Both the position numbers and the translations under genes were made by a program. A stretch of DNA of 64,000 bases from Paragordius varius (lineage: Eukaryota > Nematomorpha), in the NCBI GenBank assembly GCA_964247055.1, contig OZ176051.1, positions 5,642,001-5,706,000 on the forward strand, read 5' to 3'. The stretch's first letter is position 1; each line of letters opens with the position of its first letter. The notes under the pieces are model-generated. The model was not told where the DNA came from. It saw only the letters and a program-made list of their open reading frames with translations, and ran no database searches. This document shows, in pieces, positions 25,501-36,727 of the stretch.

Positions 25501-26357
25501 TTAATTTAAAAAAAATCTAAATAAAATGAAATTTTTATTTTAAATATACATGTGAGGCGATAAAGTAGCGGCCCTTGCTATAATAACAACCAGGAGAAAT
25601 AGGACGCATACAAGTGAAATCAATGAAATCTAAAAAAAAGAAATTTTAAGAAATTTAAAGAAATTCTGCAATCAAAAAACAAATAAATATTTTACAATTC
25701 TAACCTTGGCTAGTTTTCCAATGTTTTTGTACAAAGACAGGGGTAACGTAACCAAAAGAGTAATAAGGAACACAATAAAAAATCGGTTTTCAATATAGGA
25801 GTAATGATCTAAACATTATTAAAATTTTACGAGTTGATAGCCTTCTAAAAACTTTGGGTATAGTATCTCCAATAATAACATTATAACTGACCATAGCTAT
25901 TGTGATGATTAAAACATAATTTACCGATAAAGGGATAAATAAACTGGATAGCGGACAAAACATAAAAGCCTATCTTCCCCAATGATGACAGGACTAAGTC
26001 CTGATAATTAGACGTCCCAGACAATTGACCTCCTTTAACCAATAAAACCAGACTGTAATCTACATGATATGATAAAGCAGAAAATACCTGAAATTAAAGC
26101 TATGATTATGAGAAGAATAATCCCCATCCCAAGTCCAGCTTTTTTAATAGCATACGGCATTCCTAATAATTTAATTTTTGATAAACCTATTATCCCAGAA
26201 CCAATTATGGAATTGATAAAATTAAAACTAACATACATTAAGTTATTTTTTTTCTTTCCCGATGAACCATTTTCTTTATCGTCGTCCTCATCAACGGCCT
26301 AATAATAAGTATAAAAATATTTACATTGACAAGGGCTTGCTTGTCCTCGCTACTCAT
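19518..26357 (-). CDS. SLC38A11: SLC38A11-like sodium-coupled neutral amino-acid transporter
   Basis: Exons (minus): 26357-26325, 26298-26187, 26162-26088, 26059-25925, 25896-25831, 25808-25705, 25629-25550, 25461-25391, 23186-23025, 21582-21470, 21057-20923, 20646-20188, 19826-19518; the sum is 1854 nt, exactly 617 residues plus stop. The family moves neutral amino acids across membranes with sodium through 11 helices. Seen: NSIIGSGIIGMPYAIKKAG (TM1), YSLVLLVKGGQLSGTSNYQ, YPFIAMVSYNVIIGDT, TLPLSLYKNI, AFMCHHNSFLLYDSLYNATQ, MLTYPIECFVCRE, DCLGIVLEINGVIAAVPLA and CSHGRDLFYCA, in the order of SLC38A11. It is about 200 residues longer than the human protein because of a hydrophilic insertion of about 65 residues in exon 12 and a tail of about 100 residues. 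Introns 1-5 are 26, 24, 28, 28 and 22 nt; later ones reach 2204 nt. The start ATG at 26357 gives MSSEDKQALVN. Confidence 0.93.
22664..22905. mobile_element. Foldback element with doubled terminal repeats in SLC38A11 intron 9
   Basis: The left arm contains TTCAAATTCACCC twice (22666-22700) and the right arm its complement GGGTGAATTTGAATT and GGGTGAATTTAAAT (22870-22902), about 240 bp apart. The centre is AT-rich without an ORF. This is the layout of a small non-autonomous foldback element; no target duplication is obvious. Confidence 0.5.
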
Positions 26358-27331
26358 TTAAATTACCTGTGCATAAAAACTGAGACATATGCATTATATA
26401 CCATGTGTTAAAGTTTAAATATTATTGATTTACCAATCCTGTTATACAGCTTATATAACATTCTTACCCAAATTAAATTTTTAACTTGTATCAAATTGAA
26501 ATACAATTTTATAATTATATAGTTTGCCGTCTATATAAATAAATATGTTAACACTTGGATAATATCTACAACTTCAATACAATTTGGGGTATTTTTTAAA
26601 ATATGGAATAAAACATATTGATGGCGCTAATTTTAATTATACCTTTGCTAGTTCTACCAATTTGTAACGAGGTTCTAAAGAAGCGAAATATAGTATTTTA
26701 AAATACTAACATTCGTTGAATGCTTTGGCATATTCTATACAATTTTAAATATTAAAATAAATATTTTTATGTGTAATGAAGAGTAAAATTAATTAACTTG
26801 AGTTTGTTCTTGCCGAACTATGATTTAAAACTATTATATTAGTGTGTGTGTTTTGCTACAGTCGAGGTCGATTTTTTGCAATATTGTAAATAAATTCTCC
26901 ATTTATTGCGGTTTTTAGTTTTATGCTGAGTTCTGCCAAAGTTACGTGGGTTTCCTGTTTACATAGAGAGAAATAGATAAATGGACAAGGATTCTCCTAT
27001 GCTTTTGGGTTTGGGCCTTACGAGTGATGTAAGAAAAATACCACTTTTATCGGCAAAAATTCACAAAATTCGCGCTCATTAAGCTAAATAATTTTTTTGC
27101 TGAAACTAAAGGCTTCTCCGATAAATGTCATTATCAATCTTTTTTAAAAGCAAACAATATTTTTATGACATTTTAATAATTAAGATGTGACTCCAAAAGT
27201 TGAACTTTTTTGGATAAAATTTAAATATTAGGATGGCTTCAAAACTTAAAATTTGGAGTCTAAAATGGGTTTCTAAAATAAACGAAAAAATGCCAACTTG
27301 TGCCATTAATTTTTTAATATATGCTAGATTA
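26358..27331. other. Upstream region of SLC38A11, noncoding
   Basis: No exon recognised. Around 26998-27110 there is a decayed copy of the repeat seen at 8360-8760 (ATGCTTTTGGGTTTGGGCC). Confidence 0.35.
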
Positions 27332-27470
27332 ACACTTCGTTACCCTTTGGTATTATATCTCTAGCCATTTGAAATTTAATTATCTTAGAAAGTTTATTAG
27401 GTTAAATATGAAATTCTCTTTCTTTAGCTTTAGGGCATGACATAAAATTCTTAAAGAAAAATAAAAATTT
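27332..27470 (+). mobile_element. MITE-like element fragment, copy F
   Basis: Matches the left part of the family: TACCCTTTGGTATTATATCT, then CCATTTGAAATTTAATTATC, then TTTCTTTAGCTTTAGGGCAT. The right end is missing. Confidence 0.4.
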
Positions 27471-27566
27471 TAAAATATTCCATCTCATTTTTCGCGGTCA
27501 TAATTTTCTTCTTAAATCTTAAATATCGCTAAATACAACAGTCAAATAAATATATTTTATGGTTAA

Positions 27567-28791
27567 TCTATATATTATAAAAATGGAAAGTTGTGGCTTT
27601 GTGATCTGTTTCCGGAAAACCGGTAGACCCATTCAAGTCCTAATATCGAAAAAATATAATCATTAATGATAGCCCCGACAATAGATTCGCCCTTTTTGAA
27701 TTAGATTCTTCTATAAACTATTAAGAACATATGGAATAAATGATGATTCCAGGTATTCCGCTACAAAGGCAAAATTTTTTATACGTCTTTTTTATATTGG
27801 CCTCTGGGTAGGGGGCTACCCGCATAAAAATGCGTCACTATATCGATACAGCATGCCTTTAAAGCCAAAGTTCAGAAAACCTATGAGACTATGTGAGTTA
27901 AATAAGGGCCTTAAATATTTATTACCCCTTAAAAAACAAATATTTTAGTATAGGGGGTTATTTCAATGAGTCGCTGAGAAAAGTTTTACGCCCTGAAAAA
28001 TTCGCCACCCTAGAACAATTTTTTGGTTTTGAAACAATATTTCCAAGAATGGGAATATATGGACATATAATTACAGATATACCCCATATAAAGACAAAAA
28101 ATTAGCCCGACGCTTTTTTATACCTGCCTCTGGGTAAGTATCCGCCAAAAACTGTGCCACTATATAGAAATTGCGTTGTTTTGAATTAATTTAAAACTTA
28201 TGCCATATGAGCTCATTTAAAGTTCGAAATATTACCCGTAACTAGGTAAAAATTAAGGTCAAACCTTTTTATTAGCCGTTAATTTGGGGCCTTTATGCCC
28301 TAAAAATAAGCCATCATATAACGATTATTTAGTGTGGTATTTTTTCGAATAACCCATGAGACGATGGTCTCAAAGATGATTCCAAATATTTTCCCTATAA
28401 AGGCAAAAAATTTAACTTAGCACTTTTTCCATATAGGACTATGGGTAGGGGTCTACATTTTTAAACCTGAGACGCCATACAAAAATGGCGTTTTGGAGTT
28501 AATTTTCAAAAAACATAACATACAAGTTCAATAAAGGCTTTAAATATTATCCATAAAAAGATAATAATTAAAGTAAAGTGGTTTTTTCCGTTAGCCGTCA
28601 ATTTGGGTTTACACCAGTAAACAATATATTAGTATGAATGCACCGTATTGAAAATCCTATGAGATCATAGCTATTAAATAATGTTTCGAAATAATCAACA
28701 TATATGGATCATTTTATTGTCCCTTTTTTCAAATAGCCCTCCAGAAGTCCGAAGGACTTCCTCGGGCTGCGTAGCACGAGATTTACGCTAG
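27567..28791 (+). mobile_element. Probable non-autonomous Helitron with internal tandem repeats
   Basis: The element starts TCTATATATTATAAAAATGG after an A (27566) and ends CTAG at 28788-28791 before a T, the A|T insertion signature of Helitrons with 5'-TC and CTAG-3'. Just before the 3' end are hairpins: GAAGTCC-GAA-GGACTTC (28744-28760) and CTCG...CGAG (28761-28780). The interior holds three to four degenerate repeats of roughly 315 bp; landmarks are GATGATTCC followed by ACAAAGGCAAAA at 27742, a related block near 28066, GATGATTCC with ATAAAGGCAAAAAA at 28375, and CTGGGTAGGGGGCTACC-type blocks at about 27807, 28130 and 28440. There is no RepHel coding sequence. Neighbouring A or T flanks are common by chance in this DNA, so the hairpins and ends carry most of the weight. 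Confidence 0.65.
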
Positions 28792-30488
28792 TAAATAAAT
28801 AATCTATGAAAAACATTCAAATTACAATTTACCACGAATTTTCGTTATATAACTTATATGTCACCTCTTCGTTTTAATCGTGGTTTGGAGCTTTCTGAAT
28901 TAAGGACTTTAGAAGTTAAAAAACGTAAAAATGTTACCATTGGAGAATACGGTTTGATAATTAAATTTAAAAAAAACTTACATATCAGTTGTATATATTG
29001 CTGGATTAGAAAATTACCCAATCGTCTAAATAAAAAAGTATTGAAGTGCTGAGACATAAAAAACAATATTTAACAACTGCATACTTCGCTTTGATATTTA
29101 ATTTTTAGTCTGAAGGGTATTTTGAGGTATTTTTGAATTGCAAAAAACGGTAGTACTTTAGGAAGATATAAGACTTTTCTATTCGATTATGCTTCACATT
29201 TTACCTTGACTAAAACTTGTGTTTGACCTTAAATTGTTGACCAAAGACAATTTTTGAATACTAACGAATTTTATCCAAAATATTGTAGCGTTGGATTATA
29301 TAAATGAAGTGTTTTAATAATATGTTCCAACATGCTTCAAAATATCATCGAATACGCTTCTCCATTCTTAAAATTCAAATTTAACCGAATTCTGCATTTT
29401 AAAAATAACTCTTTTTGATTAATTTATTTTATATTATAGAATCTTGTCTCGCAATCTCAGTATGCTCTGATTTCAGGAAACAGCCCTTAAAGGCGTACAG
29501 TTTCGGAGATCACAATTGAAACATAAAACTAATATCATTGTTATTTTTCCGGAATGAATCATTTAGCTTTCACCAAATTTTTTTTTATATAGCATAAAGG
29601 CAAATTTTGCGATTTTAAGTTATGGAAGAATTTCCAAAAAGTGTCAATAACTTTCTTAATTTATTCGAAACCAGGAGCAGCATTAAAATCCTGATTCCTT
29701 CTTCGATCAGGACTCAGGATATTTTTGTGTGCGATGTGTACATTATATAAAAGTAAAATTTTTAAAGTTTTGTAATAAAATTAATAAGACACCAATATAT
29801 TTTAAAACAAACATATAATTATTAAAATCAATAATTATCAAATATTTAGTAGCAAAAGTCATCAAAACCATTTATTTTATTTCTCAAGTTTTTATAGCAT
29901 TTCAATAAAAAATCTACAAATATTTATGGAGTTAATTTAGAGGTAAGGTTTTTTTCGTTTTATCATATTAAATAAGATTCTTTGTATAATGCGCCTAAAA
30001 AGCCATTGAATGTAATTTTTAAATCTGAATAATTTTTAATTGTTTTGAAAACTACTCCAAAAGATAATAGGCGTTACAAAGAGAAAATTAAAATGTTAAA
30101 TGGCAAATATTAAAATTATAGGAATTTACAAATCTAAGTTTAGTTTGTTCGTTCTTTCGTAAATTAATTTGTTTAATAAGAAAAAAAGATTATTTAATCG
30201 TAAATTGTTATTGATGGATTATCTCTTACATAGATGTTTTTATAAGGTAAATTTGTGTCGATAAATAATAAATTGAAAATGGAGACTACCATTTGCATTA
30301 AGGTTTAAAATAAAATCAGTTATCAACTGAAATTTACTGAGACAAGTTCGCTTATTTTCGAACTGTAAAATTAACCTTATCAACACCTATATATTTTTAT
30401 TTTTTATATCACAAATAATGTGTAAATTTGCCAAATTAACTCATATTCCAAATTTTTTCAACGCTTTATTACCTTCATTTTTTTGCCC
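28792..30488. other. Gene-free spacer
   Basis: The open stretch at 28858-29052 and its reverse shadow show no family features. Nothing else recognised. Confidence 0.35.
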
Positions 30489-30950
30489 TAGTTTACCTTT
30501 TGGGGTAGTTTTATATCACAGAGTTCAATTTCGTAAATAAACTATAGTTTTGAAAGTTTTAGTTAAAATTTAATTATTAAACTTCACATGTTATAGATAA
30601 AATATGTTTTTCACAGTTTTGTAATTGGAACAGCCCCTTATCACGAAATCGAAATATATCAGATTTTTGCTGGTAAAATGTAGAGAAAGCTTTTTATTAA
30701 TAAATTACATCTTTTAAAATATAGATCACATACATTTGCCTTTTGCATTAGCTTAAAAAAAATTTAAAAAAAAATGGCGGCAAAAAAGTTTGAGATGAAG
30801 GTTTTTTTACTATTTTACATTTTTTTAAAAAAAATTTTTTTTTTAATGCACTTAAAAGGCTAAAGAAAGCATATTCTTTAATTAGTCGTAATACCTTAAA
30901 TACTTTTTAAAAGATTCATGTGATAAAAAAACTGCCCCAAAATATAATGG
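30489..30950 (-). mobile_element. MITE-like element, copy B (inverted)
   Basis: Ends TAGTTTACCTTTTGGGGTAG and ACTGCCCCAAAATATAATGG are inverted repeats. The interior carries the reverse complement of the blocks in copies A and D (GTTTTAGTTAAAATTTAATT near the left end, TTAAAAGGCTAAAGAAAGCA near the right), so it lies in the opposite orientation. Confidence 0.6.
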
Positions 30951-31052
30951 ACTGTTAATAATTTTGATAAAATATCACAAATTTGGTTTTTATTTATTGA
31001 TCTTCGCTTTTTTATAGACATATAATAATAAAAATATTGTTTTTATTTACTA

Positions 31053-32506
31053 CTATTCTATTTGTTTCTTGCTGGAACAATATTGACGTAATTTCAGTGT
31101 TAAATCATATAAGGGTATTCGATATTGTTTCACAAAATTTCCATAAGATATCATTTTTACAGTTTTTATAGTTTCTTGGGCTGAGCCCTTGTATAAAATT
31201 TTGACAAAGTAATTAAAATGTGAATCGGCCCAAAGTTCAAAAATTATTAGGCTAGCATAATCAGGTTTATGACTAAACTCGATATTAAGGTATGTTAGCA
31301 GAGCGTATATGGTAATATCGTGACCCATATAAAAATTGAGTAATACAGAATCATACGTATTACTCATATTAACTTTGAAATTTTTACATTCAAATTTCTT
31401 GGAAATAGAATTCGGGCATAAAGAAAATAATTTAAAATTGTTTGCAAAGTCCTGTGTAGTATTGGGCGCTAGAGATTTGAACAAACCTATTTTACGTTCC
31501 ATATCCCGTATTATATGGTTTACAAATAGTCCAACGGCCAATCTTTGTACTTCCTTATCATATTTCAATGCATTGATACCAATTAAATCAGCATACTGCT
31601 TAATTAGAGATATTATACGGGGAACACCGACTTTGGTGTTATTCATTTCAATACCGATCGATTTTTCCCCATTAAACCAAAATCCTTGAGTCCATTCAGG
31701 CAAAAAAGTAGAGTTTTCTGCGTCATCACAAGCCAATGGATCTTCCACACGCGTACCCTCTTTTGCCATATCGGCAAAACTGATTCCCGTATGCTCGGAA
31801 ACGTATTGCATAAACTTGGGGTGAGCCTTATAAAAGCGCAAGGAGCTAGAATTAGGGTTCGTTATGGACATCATAATACGTTGTTTGATAGGTTCACATT
31901 GATAATAATTGTACACGGTGAATGGTAAATCGATGGAGTGGGATCCTTTTGGATTTGCACTCAAGTACTGGGGATCCGGAATCAACTTTAAATAATTTTT
32001 TGCCCAGGTCGAATTTAAATAACTATTCCCTGTCTCAATTATTTTAAGTAGTTCGGCATTTGTAAGCAATTCTTTGGAACCCTGATGTTTGCTAAAAAAT
32101 CCGTCATAAAAAGCATGACCGCTACTTATAGTTCGACTTCGGTTACTAGACCACATTTGAATTAGCCTGCTTAAAGGATTATTTAGGGTAGAATATGAAT
32201 TATTATTTTTGCAATTTACATTGTAAATAGCGGATTCTATCATCTTGGTCCATGGTAAAAAAGGATAACACTGATTGTCAGATTCGATGTATTTTTCACA
32301 ATAATTACCGAAGTACCGTTGGAACATTTCTTTGCCTAATTCAAACATTTGTGAAACTCCCTTAGTTGTGAGGTGAGAAAACCCGAAAGGATAGCGTTCT
32401 GGACGCAAAACATATCTAGGGTAAAGGTAATGTTCGTTGGGAGCTCTAGCTCCATGCCTTGCTAAACCATAAACAGCTATGAGAGATTCATCCACAAATC
32501 GAGAAT
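31053..32506 (-). CDS. Histidine acid phosphatase, one large exon, 5' exon not found
   Basis: One open frame of about 484 codons ends at 31053. It is a histidine-type acid phosphatase (branch 2), an enzyme that cleaves phosphomonoesters through a phosphohistidine. Seen: the active-site block GLARHGARAPNEHY near the N terminus and the acid/base block MGHDITIYALLTYLNI about 390 residues later; several N-glycosylation sequons and paired cysteines fit a secreted or lysosomal enzyme. There is no C-terminal membrane helix, unlike lysosomal ACP2. No ATG lies between the upstream stop and the conserved domain; an acceptor TTTGCACAG at 32507-32515 suggests the signal-peptide exon is upstream, for example within 32628-32831, which begins MLTSAIITKG and has a phase-compatible donor, but this is weak. 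The lack of introns over 1.45 kb contrasts with the neighbours. Confidence 0.88.
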
Positions 32507-32831
32507 CTGTGCAAATTATATTGTGGAAATTTAATTTATGAAATCATTTAATTTAAAAAGCTTTTTCTATTTCATGGTAATTTTAAACTTAGGCACCCTT
32601 TTTGTTTTTTCATGCGGGGCTTGGGGCTTAGGAATATTTAATATCCATATATCCACTGTTGTTAAAAGGTCCAATTTTATTAATTATAGATTCCAAATTT
32701 ACAAATATATATAATGTACTGTAAATTCCGTCATATAACAAAACTAAAATTAAATTTAAATCTGAATAAAATAAAAGAATATCTTTAAACAATATGTAAA
32801 GCCCCTTTGTAATAATCGCAGATGTCAGCAT

Positions 32832-33821
32832 TCTTCAATAGGGTTTATTATTGGGTATTGGCAATAATGGATTTTGTATATACAGTGAACCGACCCTACG
32901 ATGACCCTTCTTATAATAATAAATCTCTTAAAACAGTCAGCGCTTATACAATATTTAACTCATGAACATGTATTTATCGAATTCGCGGGATTAGTTATAT
33001 CGCTTACTTTGTGGGGGTTTCGGGACTCATTATGCAGAAACCAAAACAAAAATAAAATTTGACTGTTTTTTAAAATTTTATTAATAGTATATGAAGTTTA
33101 TATATCTTTAGAAGAATGAATATAATTAATAATTAATTTTACAATCATAATTTTAATGCACCAAAAAAGGGTTATGCTACGCATATTAAGCGATGTATTT
33201 TTTCGAATAATTGGGTTATTATGAGGGTAGACCATTATCCAAATGTAATTAAAATCTACATATAAATTTAAGCCGAATTTAACTTATAATTCCAAGCTGA
33301 AAACCCATAAAAAACCTTTTAATAAATGAAAAAACAAGCTATAAGAAATATAATAACAATTTATATTTGTAAAAGAATATCAGTATTTTCACCTGAACAT
33401 GGTTGAGCAGACCCAGATATGTTTGAGAGACTTGGATTGATTTCACCATCGATATGTGTAAAGAGTAGTTGAAAAATTATGATTAAATAAGAATTTAATA
33501 AATATTTTTGTTTACACATAAATTAATTTAGATAAAAGGTTATTTATTGTAGGCAAATAATATAATACTAAAATAAAACATTAATCTATAAAAATAATAA
33601 AACCATATGTCAATACATATATTTTATTTATGATCTGGCAATTTTTTTATCTCTTTTTACGCATCAAGGCATATTTTAATATCAGTGATTGTTATTGTTT
33701 TATGAGCGTATACTTACTATTTACGTTTCATCTTCTAACCTTTAAAAACCTATAAATACCTTATAAAAATTTGACAATGTATAACAAAGTTCAACAAGTA
33801 TTTCCAACGTGTGAGGTAAAA
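32832..33821. other. Noncoding spacer upstream of the phosphatase
   Basis: AT-rich; no exon or repeat with clear ends recognised. Confidence 0.3.
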
Positions 33822-33905
33822 CAGGGGGTCTTTAACACAAATGGCTCTGCGGGCCGCATCTTTTGACTCAAAAAACGGCGGGTCACATTCAAATATGGGC
33901 GCATA
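33822..33905 (+). mobile_element. Solitary hAT-type terminus
   Basis: CAGGGGGTCTTTAACACAAA followed by TGGCTCTGCGGGCCGCATC matches the inverted end at 708 (CAGGGAGTCCAACACAAATG on the complement). No matching second end was seen downstream, so it is a remnant or a strongly truncated copy. Confidence 0.45.
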
Positions 33906-34161
33906 TATAGTTATTTCTCATACATATGACTATAAAAAACAACTAAGTCATCATAAACTAGTATTAATATCACCAATTTTTGCTTCTGAAATTTGAAAAG
34001 ACTATAGAGAAAATTTGTGGAATCATTACTAAGACTTTAATTATAAATTGGTTTTTTTTGCAATTTTCCTAAATTTAGCTTGCCGCCATACTATCTAGGA
34101 GGGTCTCATGTTGAACAACTTGGTAAAATTTAGTTAAAATTAAAAATTAATAACACTCCAT

Positions 34162-34345
34162 AACACCTTTATGGGGTAGTTTTATATCCCAGAGCTATTT
34201 GAAATTTGAATATCTTAAAAAGGATTTAATAAAGTACGAAATTAAAAATATGCTTTCTTATTCGCTTCATACAAATCATTAAAAAAATGTATTGTTCTGA
34301 ACTTTTTCGCTGCTATATTTTTCTATTACGCATTCAGATTCGAAT
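34162..34345 (+). mobile_element. MITE-like element fragment, copy C
   Basis: The left end ACACCTTTATGGGGTAGTTT is followed by the family blocks TATTTGAAATTTGAATATCT and AAATTAAAAATATGCTTTCT. The element breaks off near 34345 without a right end. Confidence 0.5.
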
Positions 34346-35173
34346 TCAAAATTTTACAATGATCTTCAGGACATTATGCACATATCGGAACACACCAGGG
34401 TTATCTGTGCCACAACGGGAGCCATAAACTCTCAGTAACCTTTCTGGGGATGATACGTCTCGACATCACAGTATATATCGCAGAATTTAAATCTATTCCG
34501 ATCTTACAACCTTGAATGCCTTTGCATTAGATAGAGATGTAAGGATGTATGCGGATATTGTATACAACACCTTATCATGGATATGAAGGATAAGTTAAAT
34601 TAGTATAAATTGAACACATTTGTGGATAATGTTGACAATGGCTTTAACACAGATTAGATAAAAAGTCCAGGAAACTGTTTTTGTTTTTCAGGGTCATTAA
34701 ATACAAAAGCTCTGTCCGAGCATTAGTCGAAAATGTTAAGAAAAATACTTTCGAGGAATTTCAAAATATTGGATAACAATTTTGCACTTTTTACCCCAAA
34801 CTTAAAAACTTTTGTCCATTGAAATAACCATTATAATTATATTGCTTTAATTTTTTATTTGATATATCTTTTTTTGATGGTCATGTAACTCGAGAACAAA
34901 AAAGCGGTTTTATATTAATTAATAAATTATATAAAAGCATACTTGGTTTTTAGAAAGGTATAGAATAAAAAGCAATATTTTTTAAACTTTAATAGCCTAA
35001 AGAATTTAATTTTTGTTTTTTTTTTACATTTTTAAGGCGAAATTATATGTGTCATTTGCCTCATAAAATTGGATAGAAGATGCGAAAAATGTTATTTCCA
35101 ACACCATTTTTAAATTTAATGTACATCTCCTAGTGCTTAAATGAAAATATAGCTTACCTTTTTCGCGTAGCAA
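34346..35173. other. Spacer with a GC-richer unassigned patch (34370-34680)
   Basis: The patch is less AT-rich than its surroundings and has a 31-codon open stretch (ALDRDVRMYADIVYNTLSWI near 34522-34580) between stops. I cannot assign it to a gene or transposon. The rest is AT-rich 5' flank of the following ORF. Confidence 0.3.
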
Positions 35174-36727
35174 ATGAAAATATATTCAGCTAATCATTAC
35201 AATGTTTTTGACGAAGAATTTTACCTTGAACCAAAACCGGATTATGATTCCATTAACCGAATGGGTAAACGTCAAATGATACCACACGGTAAACAAGGTT
35301 TTGATAGCACCCAAGAAGATTTAAGCAAAAACTTTTCTTTTATACACCGATCGCGGCAAAAAACTCATTTAAATACTACTTCTACTTTAGTTGATACAAA
35401 TGTTAGTTATGAACCATATCCTTCAAATGCTTTTCTTATAGATAGTAAGAACGATAATAATCGCCTAATGTTAAAAGATGCAGATAGGAAACCGGACAAA
35501 GCTGATAAAAATGACACAGCGCTTGTTAAACGGTCCTTTGGACAATTGAATAATCTCAAATCTTTCAGTAACTTTGCATATGATGGAAATGGTGAAAATA
35601 GCTTCCATCCCGATTTTACATTCCATAAAAATAATGGGATGAACGGGGTATTCAAAACCGATAATAAGCAAAATAATATGAATAAAAGAAAAGGGGCGAT
35701 ATTTAATGACGGATCAAAATTCCTCCACCTAACGAAAAAACAAATAGTAACTATTGCGGTTTTATGGCTACATTTAAGTTTAATCTGTCTGATTTGTAGA
35801 TTTGGTCTTGTAATGTTGGGTGGAACGTATTTCCCCTACCTTACTAATAACTCAAAAAATATAAAAAGTTTTACCAATGAAACCCAACTTCAAACAGATG
35901 CAATCAAAAGTAAAACACACATGAGCAATGCATATATCAGAGCCGGTCCTTTAGGTTTTTGTACAAGCGGTTTATCTAATGAACATGCAACTTACCTCAA
36001 GCTAATCAATTATCTCAATCACGGGGATAATATAGAGAATGTAATACATTGCGTTGATTATTTTAATTCTAAATCGGTTGCACGTATCAACAGGGACCAT
36101 GCTAAAATACCTGAAATTAAATTAAAATTGGGCGAAAATCAATTGATACCCTACGATGAAAGGGTCCAGATTTTATACTCTTATCGAAAATTTCAATCAA
36201 ATATATTTGATCTGGATAGAGCTACCTACAACACGTATAATAATAACAAAAACTTGGATAAAAGGACCTTTATGACCTGGTTAAAACAGTATATGATTTT
36301 GTGGACACAGAAAACCATAAATAGCATGATGGCCAATTCGACGCCAAAAAACATCCTGCTTGTTTATAACATGACCCATTTCATAATAACTCAACTTCCC
36401 ATGTATACCATAATGATTCAAACAGTTTTAATAATTTGTTTAATCATTTTTCTCTTATTATATTGTTTTTCGAAAAAATTCCCATGTTCTCATCAAGCAC
36501 ATATTCAACCGTTGAAAACGTTGAATGAAAATGGCCATAAAAAATTTACAAAGTATCATAAATCAGAAATGAAAGTAGTTATACTGTTTCTCAAATTATA
36601 TGCTGCGCTTTACATAACAATAGGTATAAATATTTTTACCATTATTTTTGTTTACAAAGTTATAATGATTCTTTTGACACAAATAAGTGTTAATTTGGTT
36701 TTTGGCTATATTAAAATTGACTTTTAA
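35174..36727 (+). CDS. Orphan multi-pass membrane protein, intronless, 517 residues
   Basis: A single open frame with an ATG start and TAA stop; family not recognised. Seen: a hydrophilic, Asn/Lys-rich N-terminal region (1-188) with no signal peptide; a first hydrophobic helix at about 190-217 (VTIAVLWLHLSLICLICRF); a polar segment of about 190 residues with N-glycosylation sequons near 225, 235, 388 and 399 and cysteines at 263 and 293, which fits a lumenal or extracellular loop; a helix at 411-432; a basic loop; and one or two more helices at 467-512. Three or four membrane segments are predicted. The absence of introns over 1.55 kb is unusual here and could mean a retrocopy, a lineage-specific gene or a gene whose ancestor lost introns. 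No neighbour suggests a function. Confidence 0.75.
   Translation: MKIYSANHYNVFDEEFYLEPKPDYDSINRMGKRQMIPHGKQGFDSTQEDLSKNFSFIHRSRQKTHLNTTSTLVDTNVSYEPYPSNAFLIDSKNDNNRLMLKDADRKPDKADKNDTALVKRSFGQLNNLKSFSNFAYDGNGENSFHPDFTFHKNNGMNGVFKTDNKQNNMNKRKGAIFNDGSKFLHLTKKQIVTIAVLWLHLSLICLICRFGLVMLGGTYFPYLTNNSKNIKSFTNETQLQTDAIKSKTHMSNAYIRAGPLGFCTSGLSNEHATYLKLINYLNHGDNIENVIHCVDYFNSKSVARINRDHAKIPEIKLKLGENQLIPYDERVQILYSYRKFQSNIFDLDRATYNTYNNNKNLDKRTFMTWLKQYMILWTQKTINSMMANSTPKNILLVYNMTHFIITQLPMYTIMIQTVLIICLIIFLLLYCFSKKFPCSHQAHIQPLKTLNENGHKKFTKYHKSEMKVVILFLKLYAALYITIGINIFTIIFVYKVIMILLTQISVNLVFGYIKIDF

Noticed and set aside
26163-26186. Reading the SLC38A11 N-terminal helix straight through as coding
   Set aside because: It would insert eight residues in an almost invariant helix; splicing GT-AG restores the family sequence and the global frame.
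28858-29052. Overlapping open stretches on both strands after the Helitron
   Set aside because: Mirror-image shadows with no family features.
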